Positions 9,401-20,488 are shown, counted from the stretch's first letter. The stretch: 64,000 nt of DNA from Arthrobacter sp. ISL-28 (GCF_018613875.1 NZ_JAGGPJ010000008.1:119306-183305); one strand, 5' to 3'. Made by a program: numbers and translations. The notes: a model not told the origin generated them from the sequence alone.

Positions 9401-11459
9401 CGTCGCCGATCTGCTGCGCCTGCTGGGCCCGCTGTCGCCCGAAGAGGTTGCCGCCAGGCTTGTCCCGCCGGTTGGGTCTCCCCCGCTGGTTGAGCCTGCC
9501 GAAACCGGGACTGCCGAACCCCCGCTGGCTGATGCCGTGGCGCACCTCTCCGCTCTCCAGCGGTCCAATCGCGCCATCAAGGTGAGCATCGGCGGCACCG
9601 AGCGGTTCGCAGCGGTGGAAGATGCCGCGCGGCTGCGCGATGCGATCGGGGTTCCCCTCCCCATGGGCGTGCCCCTGGCCTTCATCGAGCCCGTAGCCGA
9701 CCCCCTCGGCGACCTCGTATCCCGCTATGCGCGCACGCACGGTCCGTTCACCGCCACCGAAGCCGCGGCGAGGCTGGGACTTGGGGTCGCCGTCGTCAGT
9801 ACCGCACTAAAGCGGCTTGCCGCGGACGGCCGCGTAGTTGAGGGCGAGTTCCGGCCCCATGTAGAGCCGGTTGCGGGCCGGGAGCCAGATGCCGAATCAA
9901 AGAGGTACGGCACCGGCGCCCCAGCAGCGGCTGAGGAGACCGAAGGCGCGGCCACCGCTGAGACGCCGTCGGCAGCGGATGCATCGCCTACATCAGCGGT
10001 CGTTGTCGCCCCCGCCGGCAGCGAATGGTGCGACGCCGAAGTGCTCCGCAAGCTCCGCCGTCGTTCCCTGGCCGCATTGCGCGCCGAAGTGGAGCCGGTG
10101 GACGCCACCGCGTACGGCCGGTTCCTGCCTGCCTGGCAGAACGTCCGCACACCGGGAAGCCGGCGGGGTCAACCGGCGTTGCGCGGCCTGGATGGAATCG
10201 CCACGGCCATTGACCAGCTGTCCGGTGTGCCCATTCCGGCCTCGGCCTGGGAACCCCTGGTGCTGGCCAGCCGGGTGTCCGACTACCAGCCAGCCATGCT
10301 GGATGAGCTGATGGCCGCCGGCGAGGTCCTCTGGTCCGGCGCGGGTTCCCTGCCCGGCAATGACGGCTGGATCAGCCTGCATCTGGCCGACTCGGCGGAG
10401 CTGACGCTGAATCCGGCCCTCGACTTCGAGCCCGGCGCCGCCCAGCAGCGGCTGCTGGAGCACCTGCAGACCGGCGGCGGCTATTTCTTCCGCCAACTGA
10501 CGGATATTGCCGGCGGGATGGACGCGGTGCTCAACGACCAGGAAGTTGTTTCCGCGCTGTGGGATCTGGTGTGGGCGGGCCGCGTCACAGGCGACACCTT
10601 CGCGCCCGTGCGCGCGCTCATCGCCGGCGGACACACCGCCCACCGCCAGGTTGCGCGGCCTCCCCGCGCCCGCGCTCCGCGGATGAGCCGGCTGGGCCGG
10701 TCACACGGAACCGGACTGTTTGGTTCGCCGGGGCTCACCGGCGGACGGTACGGCTCGGTCACCGGGTCTGCACCGACGCCCCCGCTGGCCGCCGGACGAT
10801 GGTCCGCCCTTCCGTCCCCGGAGCTCGACCCCACGATCCATGCCCGCGCCACCGCGGAACTGCTCCTGGACAGGTACGGAGTCGTCACCCGCGGCTCCGT
10901 CATGGCCGAGAACATCCTGGGTGGCTTCGGACTCATGTACAAAGTGCTGGCCAGGCTGGAGGAAGCCGGACGCTGCCGGCGCGGCTACTTCATCGAGCAT
11001 CTCGGCGCCGCCCAGTTCGCCGTACCCGCCACGGTGGACCGCCTGCGCTCATATTCGGAAGACACACAGCTAGCGAAGCCGGACCCCGTGGCCTTGGCCC
11101 TTGCCGCCACGGATCCGGCCAACCCGTACGGCGCCGCATTGCCTTGGCCCGCGCTGAACGTGGAGGCGGGCAGCGGGCACCGTCCGGGCCGGAAGGCCGG
11201 GGCACTCGTTGTGCTGGTCGACGGCGCGCTGTCGCTTTATGTCGAACGCGGCGGAAAGACGCTCCTTGTCTTCACCGACGAGGAATCCGTTCTGACTTCC
11301 GCCGCTGCGGCCCTGGTCGATGTGGTGAAGCGGGGTGCAGTGGACAAGCTCGTGATGGAAAAGGTCAACGGCCACGCCATCCTGGACACTCCGACAGCAG
11401 CAGCATTGACGGCGGCCGGCGCCTACTCGACGCCGAAGGGGCTGAGGATCCGTGCCTGA
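6414..11459 (+). CDS. lhr: Lhr-type large ATP-dependent helicase
   Basis: A 1681-residue superfamily 2 helicase of the long actinobacterial Lhr type, a 3'-5' translocase implicated in DNA repair. Visible motifs: Walker A APTGSGKT (about residues 58-65), DEVH box VDEVHAV (~199-205), SAT motif LSATVEP (~230) and motif VI QRVGRAGH (~445). A winged-helix and Lhr core region follows, then a long C-terminal domain. The following glycosylase gene starts inside its last codons (8-base overlap), the same order as lhr-nei in mycobacteria, so both are likely co-translated in one repair operon. One Pro/Glu-rich segment near residues 1020-1040 (bases ~9475-9530) coincides with a dispersed repeat; see findings. 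Start at 6414 is supported by GGAGG just upstream. Confidence 0.95.
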   Translation: MQSQGPAGASGGTSSVDSMGQFSLPTREWFLGAFSEPTPAQQGAWQAISSGSHALVVAPTGSGKTLAAFLWALDRLLVSGAAAPAELPGLEVLAKQPKAKRPKRKTRVLYISPLKALGVDVERNLRSPLIGIMQTAKRLDLPAPLITVGVRSGDTSASDRRALLSNPPDILITTPESLFLMLTSQARETLNEVDTIIVDEVHAVAGTKRGAHLAVSLERLDALLPKPAQRIGLSATVEPRELVAQFLAGSAPVTVVAPPARKNWDLTVSVPVEDMSDLQGAAGAFDSGPASGLQPQASIWPHVEEKIVDLVLANQSTIVFANSRRLAERLTARLNEIHAERQLLAVGGGWNDSTPRLPEVPTSTATPAHMMAQAGSTAGAEPLLARAHHGSVSKDQRALIEDDLKSGRLRCVVATSSLELGIDMGAVDLVVQVESPPSVASGLQRVGRAGHQVGEISQGYLFPKHRADLVHTAITVERMLEGKIERLSVPANPLDILAQQTVAATALGSIDVEEWFATVRRSAPFASLPRSAFEATLDLLAGRYPSDEFAELRPRIVWDRNAGTIEGRPGAQRLAVTSGGTIPDRGLFGVYIIGTEAEGSASPAGAAADGKGSGSSSPAKGGRRVGELDEEMVYESRVGDIFALGATSWKIEDITHDRVLVSPAFGQPGKLPFWKGDSLGRPVDLGRALGAFVRELSASDVGPATERCKASGLDDFAANNLLQYLNEQKLATEVVPSDTTLVVERFHDELGDWRVILHSPFGMPVHAPWALAVGQRLHQRYGLDGSAMAADDGIVLRVPMMEDEPPGAELFLFDPDELEQIVTAEVGGSALFASRFRECAARALLLPRQTPGKRQPLWQQRQRSAQLLDVARKYPSFPIVLETVRECLQDVYDLPALKDIAGSVERRELRIVQTTTQQPSPFAKSLLFGYVAQFLYEGDSPLAERRAAALALDSTLLNELLGRVELRELLDAKVIEATESELQRLAPDRKVRGLEGVADLLRLLGPLSPEEVAARLVPPVGSPPLVEPAETGTAEPPLADAVAHLSALQRSNRAIKVSIGGTERFAAVEDAARLRDAIGVPLPMGVPLAFIEPVADPLGDLVSRYARTHGPFTATEAAARLGLGVAVVSTALKRLAADGRVVEGEFRPHVEPVAGREPDAESKRYGTGAPAAAEETEGAATAETPSAADASPTSAVVVAPAGSEWCDAEVLRKLRRRSLAALRAEVEPVDATAYGRFLPAWQNVRTPGSRRGQPALRGLDGIATAIDQLSGVPIPASAWEPLVLASRVSDYQPAMLDELMAAGEVLWSGAGSLPGNDGWISLHLADSAELTLNPALDFEPGAAQQRLLEHLQTGGGYFFRQLTDIAGGMDAVLNDQEVVSALWDLVWAGRVTGDTFAPVRALIAGGHTAHRQVARPPRARAPRMSRLGRSHGTGLFGSPGLTGGRYGSVTGSAPTPPLAAGRWSALPSPELDPTIHARATAELLLDRYGVVTRGSVMAENILGGFGLMYKVLARLEEAGRCRRGYFIEHLGAAQFAVPATVDRLRSYSEDTQLAKPDPVALALAATDPANPYGAALPWPALNVEAGSGHRPGRKAGALVVLVDGALSLYVERGGKTLLVFTDEESVLTSAAAALVDVVKRGAVDKLVMEKVNGHAILDTPTAAALTAAGAYSTPKGLRIRA

Positions 11460-12345
11460 GGGTGACTCCGTATGGCGGGCCGCCAACCAGCTGCACAATG
11501 CCCTCGCCGGCCAGAAACTCACTGCTTCAGACTTCCGTGTCCCGCGCTTCGCCACGCTGAACCTGCAGGGCTGGACCGTGGAGGAAGTGGTGCCGCGCGG
11601 CAAGCACCTGCTCATGCGGCTGCTCAGTCCGGCCGGGGAGCGGCTGACCATCCATTCGCACCTCAAGATGGAGGGCAGCTGGCACGTCTACCCGCCCGGC
11701 GGCCGGTGGCGGAAACCGGGGTTTACGGCCCGGTGCGTGCTCCGCACGCCTACGGCGGACGCCGTCGGGTTCTCCCTCGGGCTGCTCGAGGTCATCCGGA
11801 CCGCTGAGGAGGACAAGGCTGTGGGGCATTTGGGGCCGGACTTACTGGGCCCTGACTGGGATCCGGCCGAGGCCGAGCGCCGCATGGCTTCAGCGCCGGA
11901 GGTGCCGATCGGCGTGGCCCTGCTGGACCAGCGCAATCTTGCCGGCATCGGCAACATCTACCGCTGTGAGGCCTGCTTCCTTTCCGGCATCCATCCGGCC
12001 TCGCCGGTCTCGGCCGTACCGGACCTGCCCGCCCTGTTCGCCCATGCCAAGCAGCTGCTCGAAGCCAACCTCGGCCCCGGCCGCCGCACCACCGTCCTCA
12101 ATCCGCGCGGGACCCTCGGTCCGCGCGGGACGCCGATGGGCAGGACGGTCGGCCGCCCCGGATACTGGGTCTACCGGCGGGAGCACCAGCCATGCCTCCG
12201 CTGTCGAACTCCGATCCTCCACGGCGTCTTGGGCAAGACCACCCTGGGTGGACCGGGTTTGAGTGGACGCGAACTTGTCGTCGAGGAGCGTGACATCTAC
12301 TTCTGCCCCAAATGCCAGCCGTTGTTGGGCGCCGCCGACAGCTGA
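11452..12345 (+). CDS. Fpg/Nei-family DNA glycosylase/AP lyase (endonuclease VIII type)
   Basis: A 297-residue base-excision-repair glycosylase that removes oxidised bases and nicks at abasic sites. The start is a GTG giving MPEGDSV: after removal of Met, Pro is the catalytic Schiff-base residue and Glu the acid. Also present are the PRGKHLLMR strand, the DNA-binding helix-two-turn-helix (LLDQRNLAGIGNIYRCEACF) and a C-terminal zinc finger with Cys pairs CLRC and CPKC. The PEGD start and an HxKMxG-type segment fit the Nei2-like actinobacterial branch more than classical MutM. It overlaps lhr by 8 bases, consistent with joint function in repair of oxidative or crosslink damage. Confidence 0.93.
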   Translation: MPEGDSVWRAANQLHNALAGQKLTASDFRVPRFATLNLQGWTVEEVVPRGKHLLMRLLSPAGERLTIHSHLKMEGSWHVYPPGGRWRKPGFTARCVLRTPTADAVGFSLGLLEVIRTAEEDKAVGHLGPDLLGPDWDPAEAERRMASAPEVPIGVALLDQRNLAGIGNIYRCEACFLSGIHPASPVSAVPDLPALFAHAKQLLEANLGPGRRTTVLNPRGTLGPRGTPMGRTVGRPGYWVYRREHQPCLRCRTPILHGVLGKTTLGGPGLSGRELVVEERDIYFCPKCQPLLGAADS

Positions 12346-12404
12346 CGCTGCTCGGGCAGCGCCCACGCTGCGAGCGATTCTGGAGAACCCGGTCAGGAAT
12401 CCCG

Positions 12405-13076
12405 TCAGGTAGCGGTCACCGGGGTCTTGGCCTCGCCGCTGGGGTCGGCAGGCTGCGTATCAGCGGCCACGTCCGCGGCTGCCTCCGGTGCCGCGACCCG
12501 TGCCGGAACCATGAAGCGCGGCAGCAGGAGCTGGACCATCGGTCCGATCGCGAGGGCGTACACCACCGTGCCCACTCCGACGGATCCGCCCAGCAGCCAG
12601 CCCGCGGCAAGGACCACCACTTCGATAAGAGTCCGGGACGTCCGGACAGACCATCCGCTGCGCCGGGCCAGGCCGGTCATGAGTCCGTCCCGGGCGCCGG
12701 GGCCGAAACGTGCACCGATGTAGCAGGCGGACGCGATGGCGTTCAGCACCACGGCGCCGCCGAGCATCGCTATCTGCCCGCCGAGGTGGGAGAACACAGG
12801 GATGAGCGCCAGGCCGACGTCCGCGAACACACCCACCAGAACGGCGTTGCACAGCGTGCCGAATCCGGGCCACTGCTTCAGCGGAATCCACAGCAGGAGC
12901 ACGAGGAAGCTGACGATGATCACCACCACACCAATGCTCACTCCCGTCCTGGCCGCGACTCCTTGGTGAAACACGTCCCATGGGTCCAGGCCGAGCCCGG
13001 CGCGGATGAACAGGGCCAAAGAAATGCCGTACATGGCAAGGCCGGTGAAGAGCTGGAGGAGTCTGCGAGTCATCAT
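12405..13076 (-). CDS. YczE/YyaS-type integral membrane protein
   Basis: About 223 residues with five or six hydrophobic helices (for example LFTGLAMYGISLALFIRAGL, GVVVIIVSFLVLLLWIPL, LGGAVVLNAIASACYIGA) and the family signature GLGLDPWDVFHQG after helix 1. The first ATG of an ATG-ATG pair at 13071-13076 is chosen; a GTG at 13094 would add six residues but reach almost to the putative operator. The protein is a predicted transporter of unknown substrate. It is transcribed divergently from a MocR-type regulator, the conserved yczE-yczR arrangement of actinobacteria and bacilli, so it is almost certainly that regulator's target. The acidic/Ala-rich C-terminal tail is cytoplasmic by prediction. 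Confidence 0.88.
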   Translation of the reverse strand: MMTRRLLQLFTGLAMYGISLALFIRAGLGLDPWDVFHQGVAARTGVSIGVVVIIVSFLVLLLWIPLKQWPGFGTLCNAVLVGVFADVGLALIPVFSHLGGQIAMLGGAVVLNAIASACYIGARFGPGARDGLMTGLARRSGWSVRTSRTLIEVVVLAAGWLLGGSVGVGTVVYALAIGPMVQLLLPRFMVPARVAAPEAAADVAADTQPADPSGEAKTPVTAT

Positions 13077-13095
13077 TGAACCATCCTGAGCCACA

Positions 13096-13134
13096 ACTGG
13101 CCTTGTTTTCCATGGCCAGTTTGAGATACTGGCC
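13096..13134. promoter_or_regulatory. Probable YczR operator in the yczE/yczR divergent region
   Basis: Three copies of a 7-base element lie in the short divergent region: ACTGGCC at 13096-13102, its reverse complement GGCCAGT at 13114-13120, and ACTGGCC again at 13128-13134, just before the yczR ATG. The two direct copies are 32 bases (three helical turns) apart with the inverted copy between them. MocR regulators are known to bind pairs of directly and inverted repeated sites in such divergent regions; the assignment here is inference from position and repetition. Confidence 0.65.
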
Positions 13135-13136
13135 TG

Positions 13137-14615
13137 ATGTCAGGTTCCCTTAGCCCCACTGCCCTCGCACGCCTTCTGGGCCAGTGGCACCTCGGTGCCG
13201 CCCCCGCCTACCGGGAACTGGCCGACGTCGTCCGTCTCCTCATCCTGGACGGCCGCATCCCACTGGGAACCGCGCTCCCGAGCGAGCGCGCGCTATCCGC
13301 CAGCTTGGCCTTCAGCCGCACCACTGTCACGGCGGCGTATGCAAGCCTGCGCGACCAGGGCTTCCTCAGCAGCGGGCAGGGCACCAGGGGACGCACCTGC
13401 CTTCCCCGAACCTCTGCCCATGAGACGGAGGCAGCCGCAGGCGCTGGACTGTCGGGTGCGCCGGGACTCGCAATTCCCGACGGCGTCATCGACCTCGCAT
13501 ACGCATCCCTCCCTGCGAGCGGGGAGGTGGTGCACCGGGCCTTTGCCGCAGCCCTGACCGAACTGCCGGTCCTCTTGCCCGGCTTCGGTTATGACGCGCT
13601 GGGCCTCCCCGCACTCCGGGAGGCGATCGCGGGCCGGTATACCGCCGTCGGGGTGCCCACTACCCCGGAGCAGATCCTGGTGACCTCGGGCGCGCAGCAT
13701 GCGCTGAACATCGTGCTGCGCGCCATGGCGGGCAGGCAGGACAAGGTGCTGGTGGAGCACCCCACGTACCCGAACGCCCTCGATGCCATCCGGGCCGCCG
13801 GATACCGGATGGTTCCGGTTGCCCTGCCTCCCGCCCCGGCAACGGGATGGGACATGGACGCCACGGAGGCGGCACTAATCCAGCAGCGTCCCAAGCTGGC
13901 CTATATGGTGCCCGACTTCCACAACCCCACCGGCCGGCTGATGCCCGACGCCCAGCGCAGACGGCTCGTCCGCGCCGCCGCCGCGTCGGACACGGTGGTG
14001 GTGGCGGATGAAACCCTCCGCGAACTGAACCTCGACGGCGGCACGGCGGCACCGCTGGCATCCTTCAGCCCGGCTGTAGTCTCTATAGGGTCGCTGAGCA
14101 AGTCCCACTGGGCGGGGCTGCGCACCGGCTGGATCCGCGCCTCCGAAAGCCTGATCCAGCGCTTTACCGCGGCACGGACCAGCATGGATCTGGGCGGCCC
14201 GGTGGTTGACCAACTGGCCGCCGCCCACCTTGTACGGGCCCTGGATGAGCCCCTGCCGTCCCGGCTGGATGCGCTCAGGCAAAACCGTGCGGTGCTGCTG
14301 GACCTGCTGCGGACCCACCTTCCGCAGTGGAAGCCGGAACGCCCCGACGGGGGGCTGGCCGTATGGTGCAGGCTGCCGGCCCCGAGCAGCACGGCTCTGA
14401 CCGTCATCGCGCCCGAATTCGGCATCCGTCTCGCAGCCGGCCCCAGATTTGGCGTGGGTGGCGTCTTTGAGAACCACCTGCGCGTTCCCTTCACGCTGCC
14501 GCCCGACAAGCTGGAAACGGCGGTCCTGGCCCTGCGCTCAGCCCAGGACCGGCTGGATTCCTCCCCCCAGCTGCGCAGGACCCTCAAGGACTCCCCCGCC
14601 GTTGCCATCGCCTGA
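13137..14615 (+). CDS. MocR/YczR-type PLP-dependent transcriptional regulator
   Basis: A 492-residue fusion of an N-terminal GntR winged helix (about residues 20-90; PLGTALPSERALSASLAFSRTT) and a C-terminal fold-type I aminotransferase-like domain. The PLP-binding lysine is in IGSLSKSHWAGLRTGW (about residue 322), with the expected Asn-Pro-Thr-Gly region (VPDFHNPTGRLM). Such proteins sense an amino-compound or PLP via the aminotransferase domain and usually act as DNA-binding activators or repressors rather than enzymes. Divergence from a yczE-type membrane gene across a 60-base region with repeated ACTGGCC sites places it in the YczR subgroup. The start codon abuts the last operator copy, which suggests autoregulation. 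Confidence 0.9.
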   Translation: MSGSLSPTALARLLGQWHLGAAPAYRELADVVRLLILDGRIPLGTALPSERALSASLAFSRTTVTAAYASLRDQGFLSSGQGTRGRTCLPRTSAHETEAAAGAGLSGAPGLAIPDGVIDLAYASLPASGEVVHRAFAAALTELPVLLPGFGYDALGLPALREAIAGRYTAVGVPTTPEQILVTSGAQHALNIVLRAMAGRQDKVLVEHPTYPNALDAIRAAGYRMVPVALPPAPATGWDMDATEAALIQQRPKLAYMVPDFHNPTGRLMPDAQRRRLVRAAAASDTVVVADETLRELNLDGGTAAPLASFSPAVVSIGSLSKSHWAGLRTGWIRASESLIQRFTAARTSMDLGGPVVDQLAAAHLVRALDEPLPSRLDALRQNRAVLLDLLRTHLPQWKPERPDGGLAVWCRLPAPSSTALTVIAPEFGIRLAAGPRFGVGGVFENHLRVPFTLPPDKLETAVLALRSAQDRLDSSPQLRRTLKDSPAVAIA

Positions 14616-14650
14616 CTGAGGCCACAGCCCGGCGGAACCCTTGACCCGGC

Positions 14651-14724
14651 CGCCATTTCGACGGTTCCGCGCGTACTCGTTGCCCGGCCGCGTCGAGCGG
14701 GACGGGAACCGTCGAAACGGCGGG
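14651..14724. repeat. Palindromic repeat family A, copy 1
   Basis: Outer arms TTTCGACGGTTCC and GGAACCGTCGAAA pair across ~70 bases in the gap between yczR and the pseudouridine synthase gene, with a shorter inner pairing (CTCG/CGAG). Other copies lie at 41986, 43067 and 43513. No coding capacity. Confidence 0.85.
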
Positions 14725-14751
14725 CAGCGGCCCGGCACGTAGAATGGACCG

Positions 14752-15744
14752 GTGATGCAATCCCCTCTCCCCGTGCGCGACGGCGTGAACGCAACCCGCC
14801 TGCGCCTGCCGGACGAGGGGCCGTGGGACACCGCGATGGACTACATGATGCACCGCTGGGGCCACATCGACCCGCAGGGCATCGAGGACCGTTTCGACGC
14901 CGGCGAGATCGTGGGCGAGGGCGGCGTCCCCCTTGACCGGCGGACCAGGCTCGAGGACCACACCTTCATCTGGTACTACCGCACGCTGCCACCGGAGACG
15001 CGCCTGCCGGTCGAGCTGAACATCCTCCATCAGGACAGCCACATCCTCGTGGTCGACAAGCCCCATTTCCTGCCCACGACTCCCGGCGGCACCTACATCC
15101 AGGAGTCGGCCCTGGTGCGGCTGCGGAACCAGCTGAACCTCCCGGACCTGATCCCCATGCACCGGCTGGACCGCATGACCGCAGGCCTTCTGCTCCTGTC
15201 CACCAATCCCGAAACCCGCGGCAAATACCAAGTGCTCTTCGAAAAGCGCCAGGTACAGAAGGAATACGAGTGCGTGGCCGCCGCCGAGCCGGCAGCAGGC
15301 CACCCCGCCGTTGACTTCCCCGTGGTGGTCCGGAACCGGATGACCAAGTCCCGCAGCTACCTTCTCGCCGAGGTCGTCGACGGCGAGCCGAACGCCGAGA
15401 CCCGCATCGACCTGCTGAAGGCGTTCGACGCCGGAACCCCCGACGGCGGCCGTCCCACCTCTGGTTCGCCAAAGCTCCCAACACCACAGCGCCCCACACC
15501 GCAGCGCCGCGGCCTGTACCGGCTCGAGCCGCACTCGGGCAAGACCCACCAGCTGCGGGTGCACATGGCCTCGCTGGGCCTGGGCATCCTGCACGACGCG
15601 TTCTACCCGGACCTGCTGGACAAAGCCCCGGACGACTACACAAAACCGCTCCAGCTCCTCGCCCGCGGCATCCGCTTCGTCGACCCCATCACCGGGAAGC
15701 CCGTGGAGTACCGCAGCCGGCTCGAACTGAGCGAAGCCCGCTAA
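14752..15744 (+). CDS. RluA-family pseudouridine synthase
   Basis: A 330-residue RNA pseudouridine synthase. The catalytic Asp sits in the family motif HRLDRMTAGLLL (about residue 143). The domain core ILVVDKPHFLPTTPGG precedes it and HSGKTHQLRVHM follows, all standard for RluA-type enzymes; a short N-terminal S4-like region is present. Actinobacterial proteins of this type are annotated as 23S rRNA or tRNA pseudouridine synthases; the exact site cannot be assigned from sequence. The GTG at 14752 is followed immediately by an in-frame ATG, and either could start translation. Confidence 0.9.
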   Translation: MMQSPLPVRDGVNATRLRLPDEGPWDTAMDYMMHRWGHIDPQGIEDRFDAGEIVGEGGVPLDRRTRLEDHTFIWYYRTLPPETRLPVELNILHQDSHILVVDKPHFLPTTPGGTYIQESALVRLRNQLNLPDLIPMHRLDRMTAGLLLLSTNPETRGKYQVLFEKRQVQKEYECVAAAEPAAGHPAVDFPVVVRNRMTKSRSYLLAEVVDGEPNAETRIDLLKAFDAGTPDGGRPTSGSPKLPTPQRPTPQRRGLYRLEPHSGKTHQLRVHMASLGLGILHDAFYPDLLDKAPDDYTKPLQLLARGIRFVDPITGKPVEYRSRLELSEAR

Positions 15745-15769
15745 CTGCTGACCCGCGGGATTGTTCCAG

Positions 15770-16324
15770 TCAGGCCGGGACGCCGCCGCCGGTTTCCTCG
15801 AGGACAGTCCGGAAAATTTCCGCGACCTCCTCGCTGAACAGCACAAACTCCACCAGCTCCACTCGTTGCACCCCGGCTTCGACCGGGCGGCCCATATACG
15901 CATGAACCGCCTCGAACCCCACCTGGGCGACCGTGCGGGCCTCCCAGCCGTAAACGCCAGCACCGACAGCCGGAAAGGCAAGCGACCGCACTCCGAGCCC
16001 TTCGGCGACGCGCAGGCTTTCGCTGAAGCACGAGCCGAGCAGCGCCGGATTGGTCTGGCCGGCGTGGCGGTTCGGACCGACCGTATGGATGACCCACTTG
16101 GCCGGCAGGCGGAACCCGGGGGTGGCCACGGCCGCGCCCGGGGCAAGGCCGTCCGGCAGCTTCGTGGCGCGCAGCTCGCGGCAGGCTTCGAGCAGTTCCG
16201 GCCCTGCCGCCTGGTGGATCGCGCCGTCCACGCCGCCACCGCCCAAGAGCGAGGAATTGGCGGCGTTGACAATCGCATCCACCGGCCGGGCAGTGATGTC
16301 GCCCTGAACTATTTCAATCCGCAT
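15770..16324 (-). CDS. Macrodomain protein, probable O-acetyl-ADP-ribose deacetylase
   Basis: A 184-residue stand-alone macrodomain of the MacroD/YmdB type, which hydrolyses O-acetyl-ADP-ribose and mono-ADP-ribosyl esters. Diagnostic segments are GDITARPVDAIVNAANSSLLGGGGVDGAIH (binding-site Asn and Gly-rich loop) near residues 8-37 and FPAVGAGVYGW near residue 125. The ATG at 16324 gives the canonical MRIEIVQGDIT start; longer frames upstream are spurious. Convergent with the preceding gene and divergent from the DedA gene. Confidence 0.93.
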   Translation of the reverse strand: MRIEIVQGDITARPVDAIVNAANSSLLGGGGVDGAIHQAAGPELLEACRELRATKLPDGLAPGAAVATPGFRLPAKWVIHTVGPNRHAGQTNPALLGSCFSESLRVAEGLGVRSLAFPAVGAGVYGWEARTVAQVGFEAVHAYMGRPVEAGVQRVELVEFVLFSEEVAEIFRTVLEETGGGVPA

Positions 16325-16404
16325 GCAGCCAGTTTCACACCGCCGCCGGCCTGGGCAAAGGGCGGACCATCCCCTGCGCAGGCCAATTGCGGTACCTTGT
16401 GCCA

Positions 16405-17034
16405 ATGGACTTCGGAAACGCGGACAACTGGGGAGCCGCGATCTACTTTTGGATCTTCCCGACAGTACTGGGCGACGCCATCTTCCCGCCGGTGCCATCC
16501 GAGATGGTCCTGATCACCGGCGGCGCGCTCTCGGCCGAGGGCCGGGCCAATCTGTTCCTGATCGGACTCCTTGCAGCCTCCGCCTCATGGCTGGGCGACG
16601 TGGTGGTGTTCCAGCTGTTCAAGCGCCGGCTGAGCCATGTCCTGGACCGCTGGCGGTGGGGCCGGAAAGTGCACCACGGCATCCATGACGCCATCGCCAA
16701 GGCGGGGCGCTCCTCCACGTACGGCACCATTATCGGGGCCCGTTTCATTCCCGGCGGCCGGCTCGCCACTTCCGCTGCCGCGGGTATTGCCGAGGTCTCC
16801 ACGGGAGGCTTCAATCTTTGCGCCGGACTGGGCGCGGTCCTCTGGGCCACGTGGCTCGTCGGTCTCGGCTACTTCACGGGCTCTGCCACCCAGCTGCCTT
16901 TCTGGGCGAGCTCGCTCATCGGGGCAGGCGCCGGACTGGTGATCGGCGCGATCGTCGGGGTGATAGCCACCAGGCGCCGCGGCAGCCGGTCACCGGTGGA
17001 CGAGCCCGACGAACCGCCGGAGCCGGCCTCCTAA
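16405..17034 (+). CDS. DedA family membrane protein
   Basis: About 209 residues, with the DedA (SNARE-associated/VTT) core: FPPVPSEMVLITGGAL followed by IGARFIPGGRLATSAAAG, where the conserved Arg/Pro/Gly segment is the family hallmark. Roughly five hydrophobic segments. DedA proteins are proton-coupled membrane proteins, several of them flippases for undecaprenyl phosphate or lipids. The ATG at 16405 is preferred to a TTG at 16387 because it starts just before the first amphipathic helix. The C-terminus is a charged cytoplasmic tail. Confidence 0.88.
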   Translation: MDFGNADNWGAAIYFWIFPTVLGDAIFPPVPSEMVLITGGALSAEGRANLFLIGLLAASASWLGDVVVFQLFKRRLSHVLDRWRWGRKVHHGIHDAIAKAGRSSTYGTIIGARFIPGGRLATSAAAGIAEVSTGGFNLCAGLGAVLWATWLVGLGYFTGSATQLPFWASSLIGAGAGLVIGAIVGVIATRRRGSRSPVDEPDEPPEPAS

Positions 17035-17053
17035 GGGCCCGAAACAGCGGCGC

Positions 17054-17359
17054 TCAGACGGGCGCCCACCGGCCGCGGCTCCGCCGGAGCACCGCTAGCG
17101 AGCCGGTCACCGCAACGCGTTCGACAGCGTCGCGCATCATCGAAGCCGATTCCCGCGCCCGGTTATTCTCACCGGTATACTCGGTTGGCTCCACGAGGAA
17201 GCGCAGGTTCAGCTGCGGCACGCCGCCGACAAGTTCCAGCTGGTTCGATTCCACATGATGGCGCGTGCCGAGCGCTTCGACCGCGGCGGCCATCACAGCT
17301 TCGGGAGGGTTGCCCGGCTTCAGCCCGGTGATCTTGAGTCTGGTCTGGAAGGACGGCAT
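17054..17359 (-). CDS. Conserved hypothetical protein, ~101 residues
   Basis: A small soluble protein beginning MPSFQTRLKITGLKPGNPPEAV, with strand-helix-strand character (QLNLRFLVEPTEYTGENN) that resembles short alpha/beta-fold proteins. The ATG at 17359 is preceded by GGGTGGAG; a GTG three codons upstream is an alternative. I do not recognise the family. It lies between the DedA gene and ppc, in ppc orientation, with about 85 bases between. Confidence 0.65.
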   Translation of the reverse strand: MPSFQTRLKITGLKPGNPPEAVMAAAVEALGTRHHVESNQLELVGGVPQLNLRFLVEPTEYTGENNRARESASMMRDAVERVAVTGSLAVLRRSRGRWAPV

Positions 17360-17446
17360 GGACTCCACCCTAGCGCCGGCGCGAACCGGCTGGTAACACC
17401 CGCAAACCCGGGCCTCGCCTGACTCGTAACTGGGCCAGGGGACCGG

Positions 17447-20257
<2,811 letters not shown>

Positions 20258-20488
20258 GGAAGCTATCTTTCGAGGGTTCGGACTTGGCTCGTACACTGCG
20301 CTGGATACTGTGAGCCGGGTTACTTGTTCCTATGGAATGTTACCCGCCTCCCGCCGGGGCCGGGAATATGTGTCAGAGGCCGGCACGCCCTTGAACCCGC
20401 CCGCCCGGGCAGGCTGAGGGGCTTTCGCGGGCGGAATGAAGTCCCGTCGCCTGGGGTTGTACAGGCAGCCATTTACCTTGGAGGAACC

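Noticed and set aside
8502..9740. 412-codon minus-strand frame inside lhr
   Set aside because: Antisense shadow of a well-supported helicase domain; composition is rich in Arg, Gly and Gln without domain features.
10559..11560. 333-codon plus-strand frame overlapping the end of lhr and start of nei
   Set aside because: Out-of-frame reading of two real genes, Arg/Pro-rich, no start signal.
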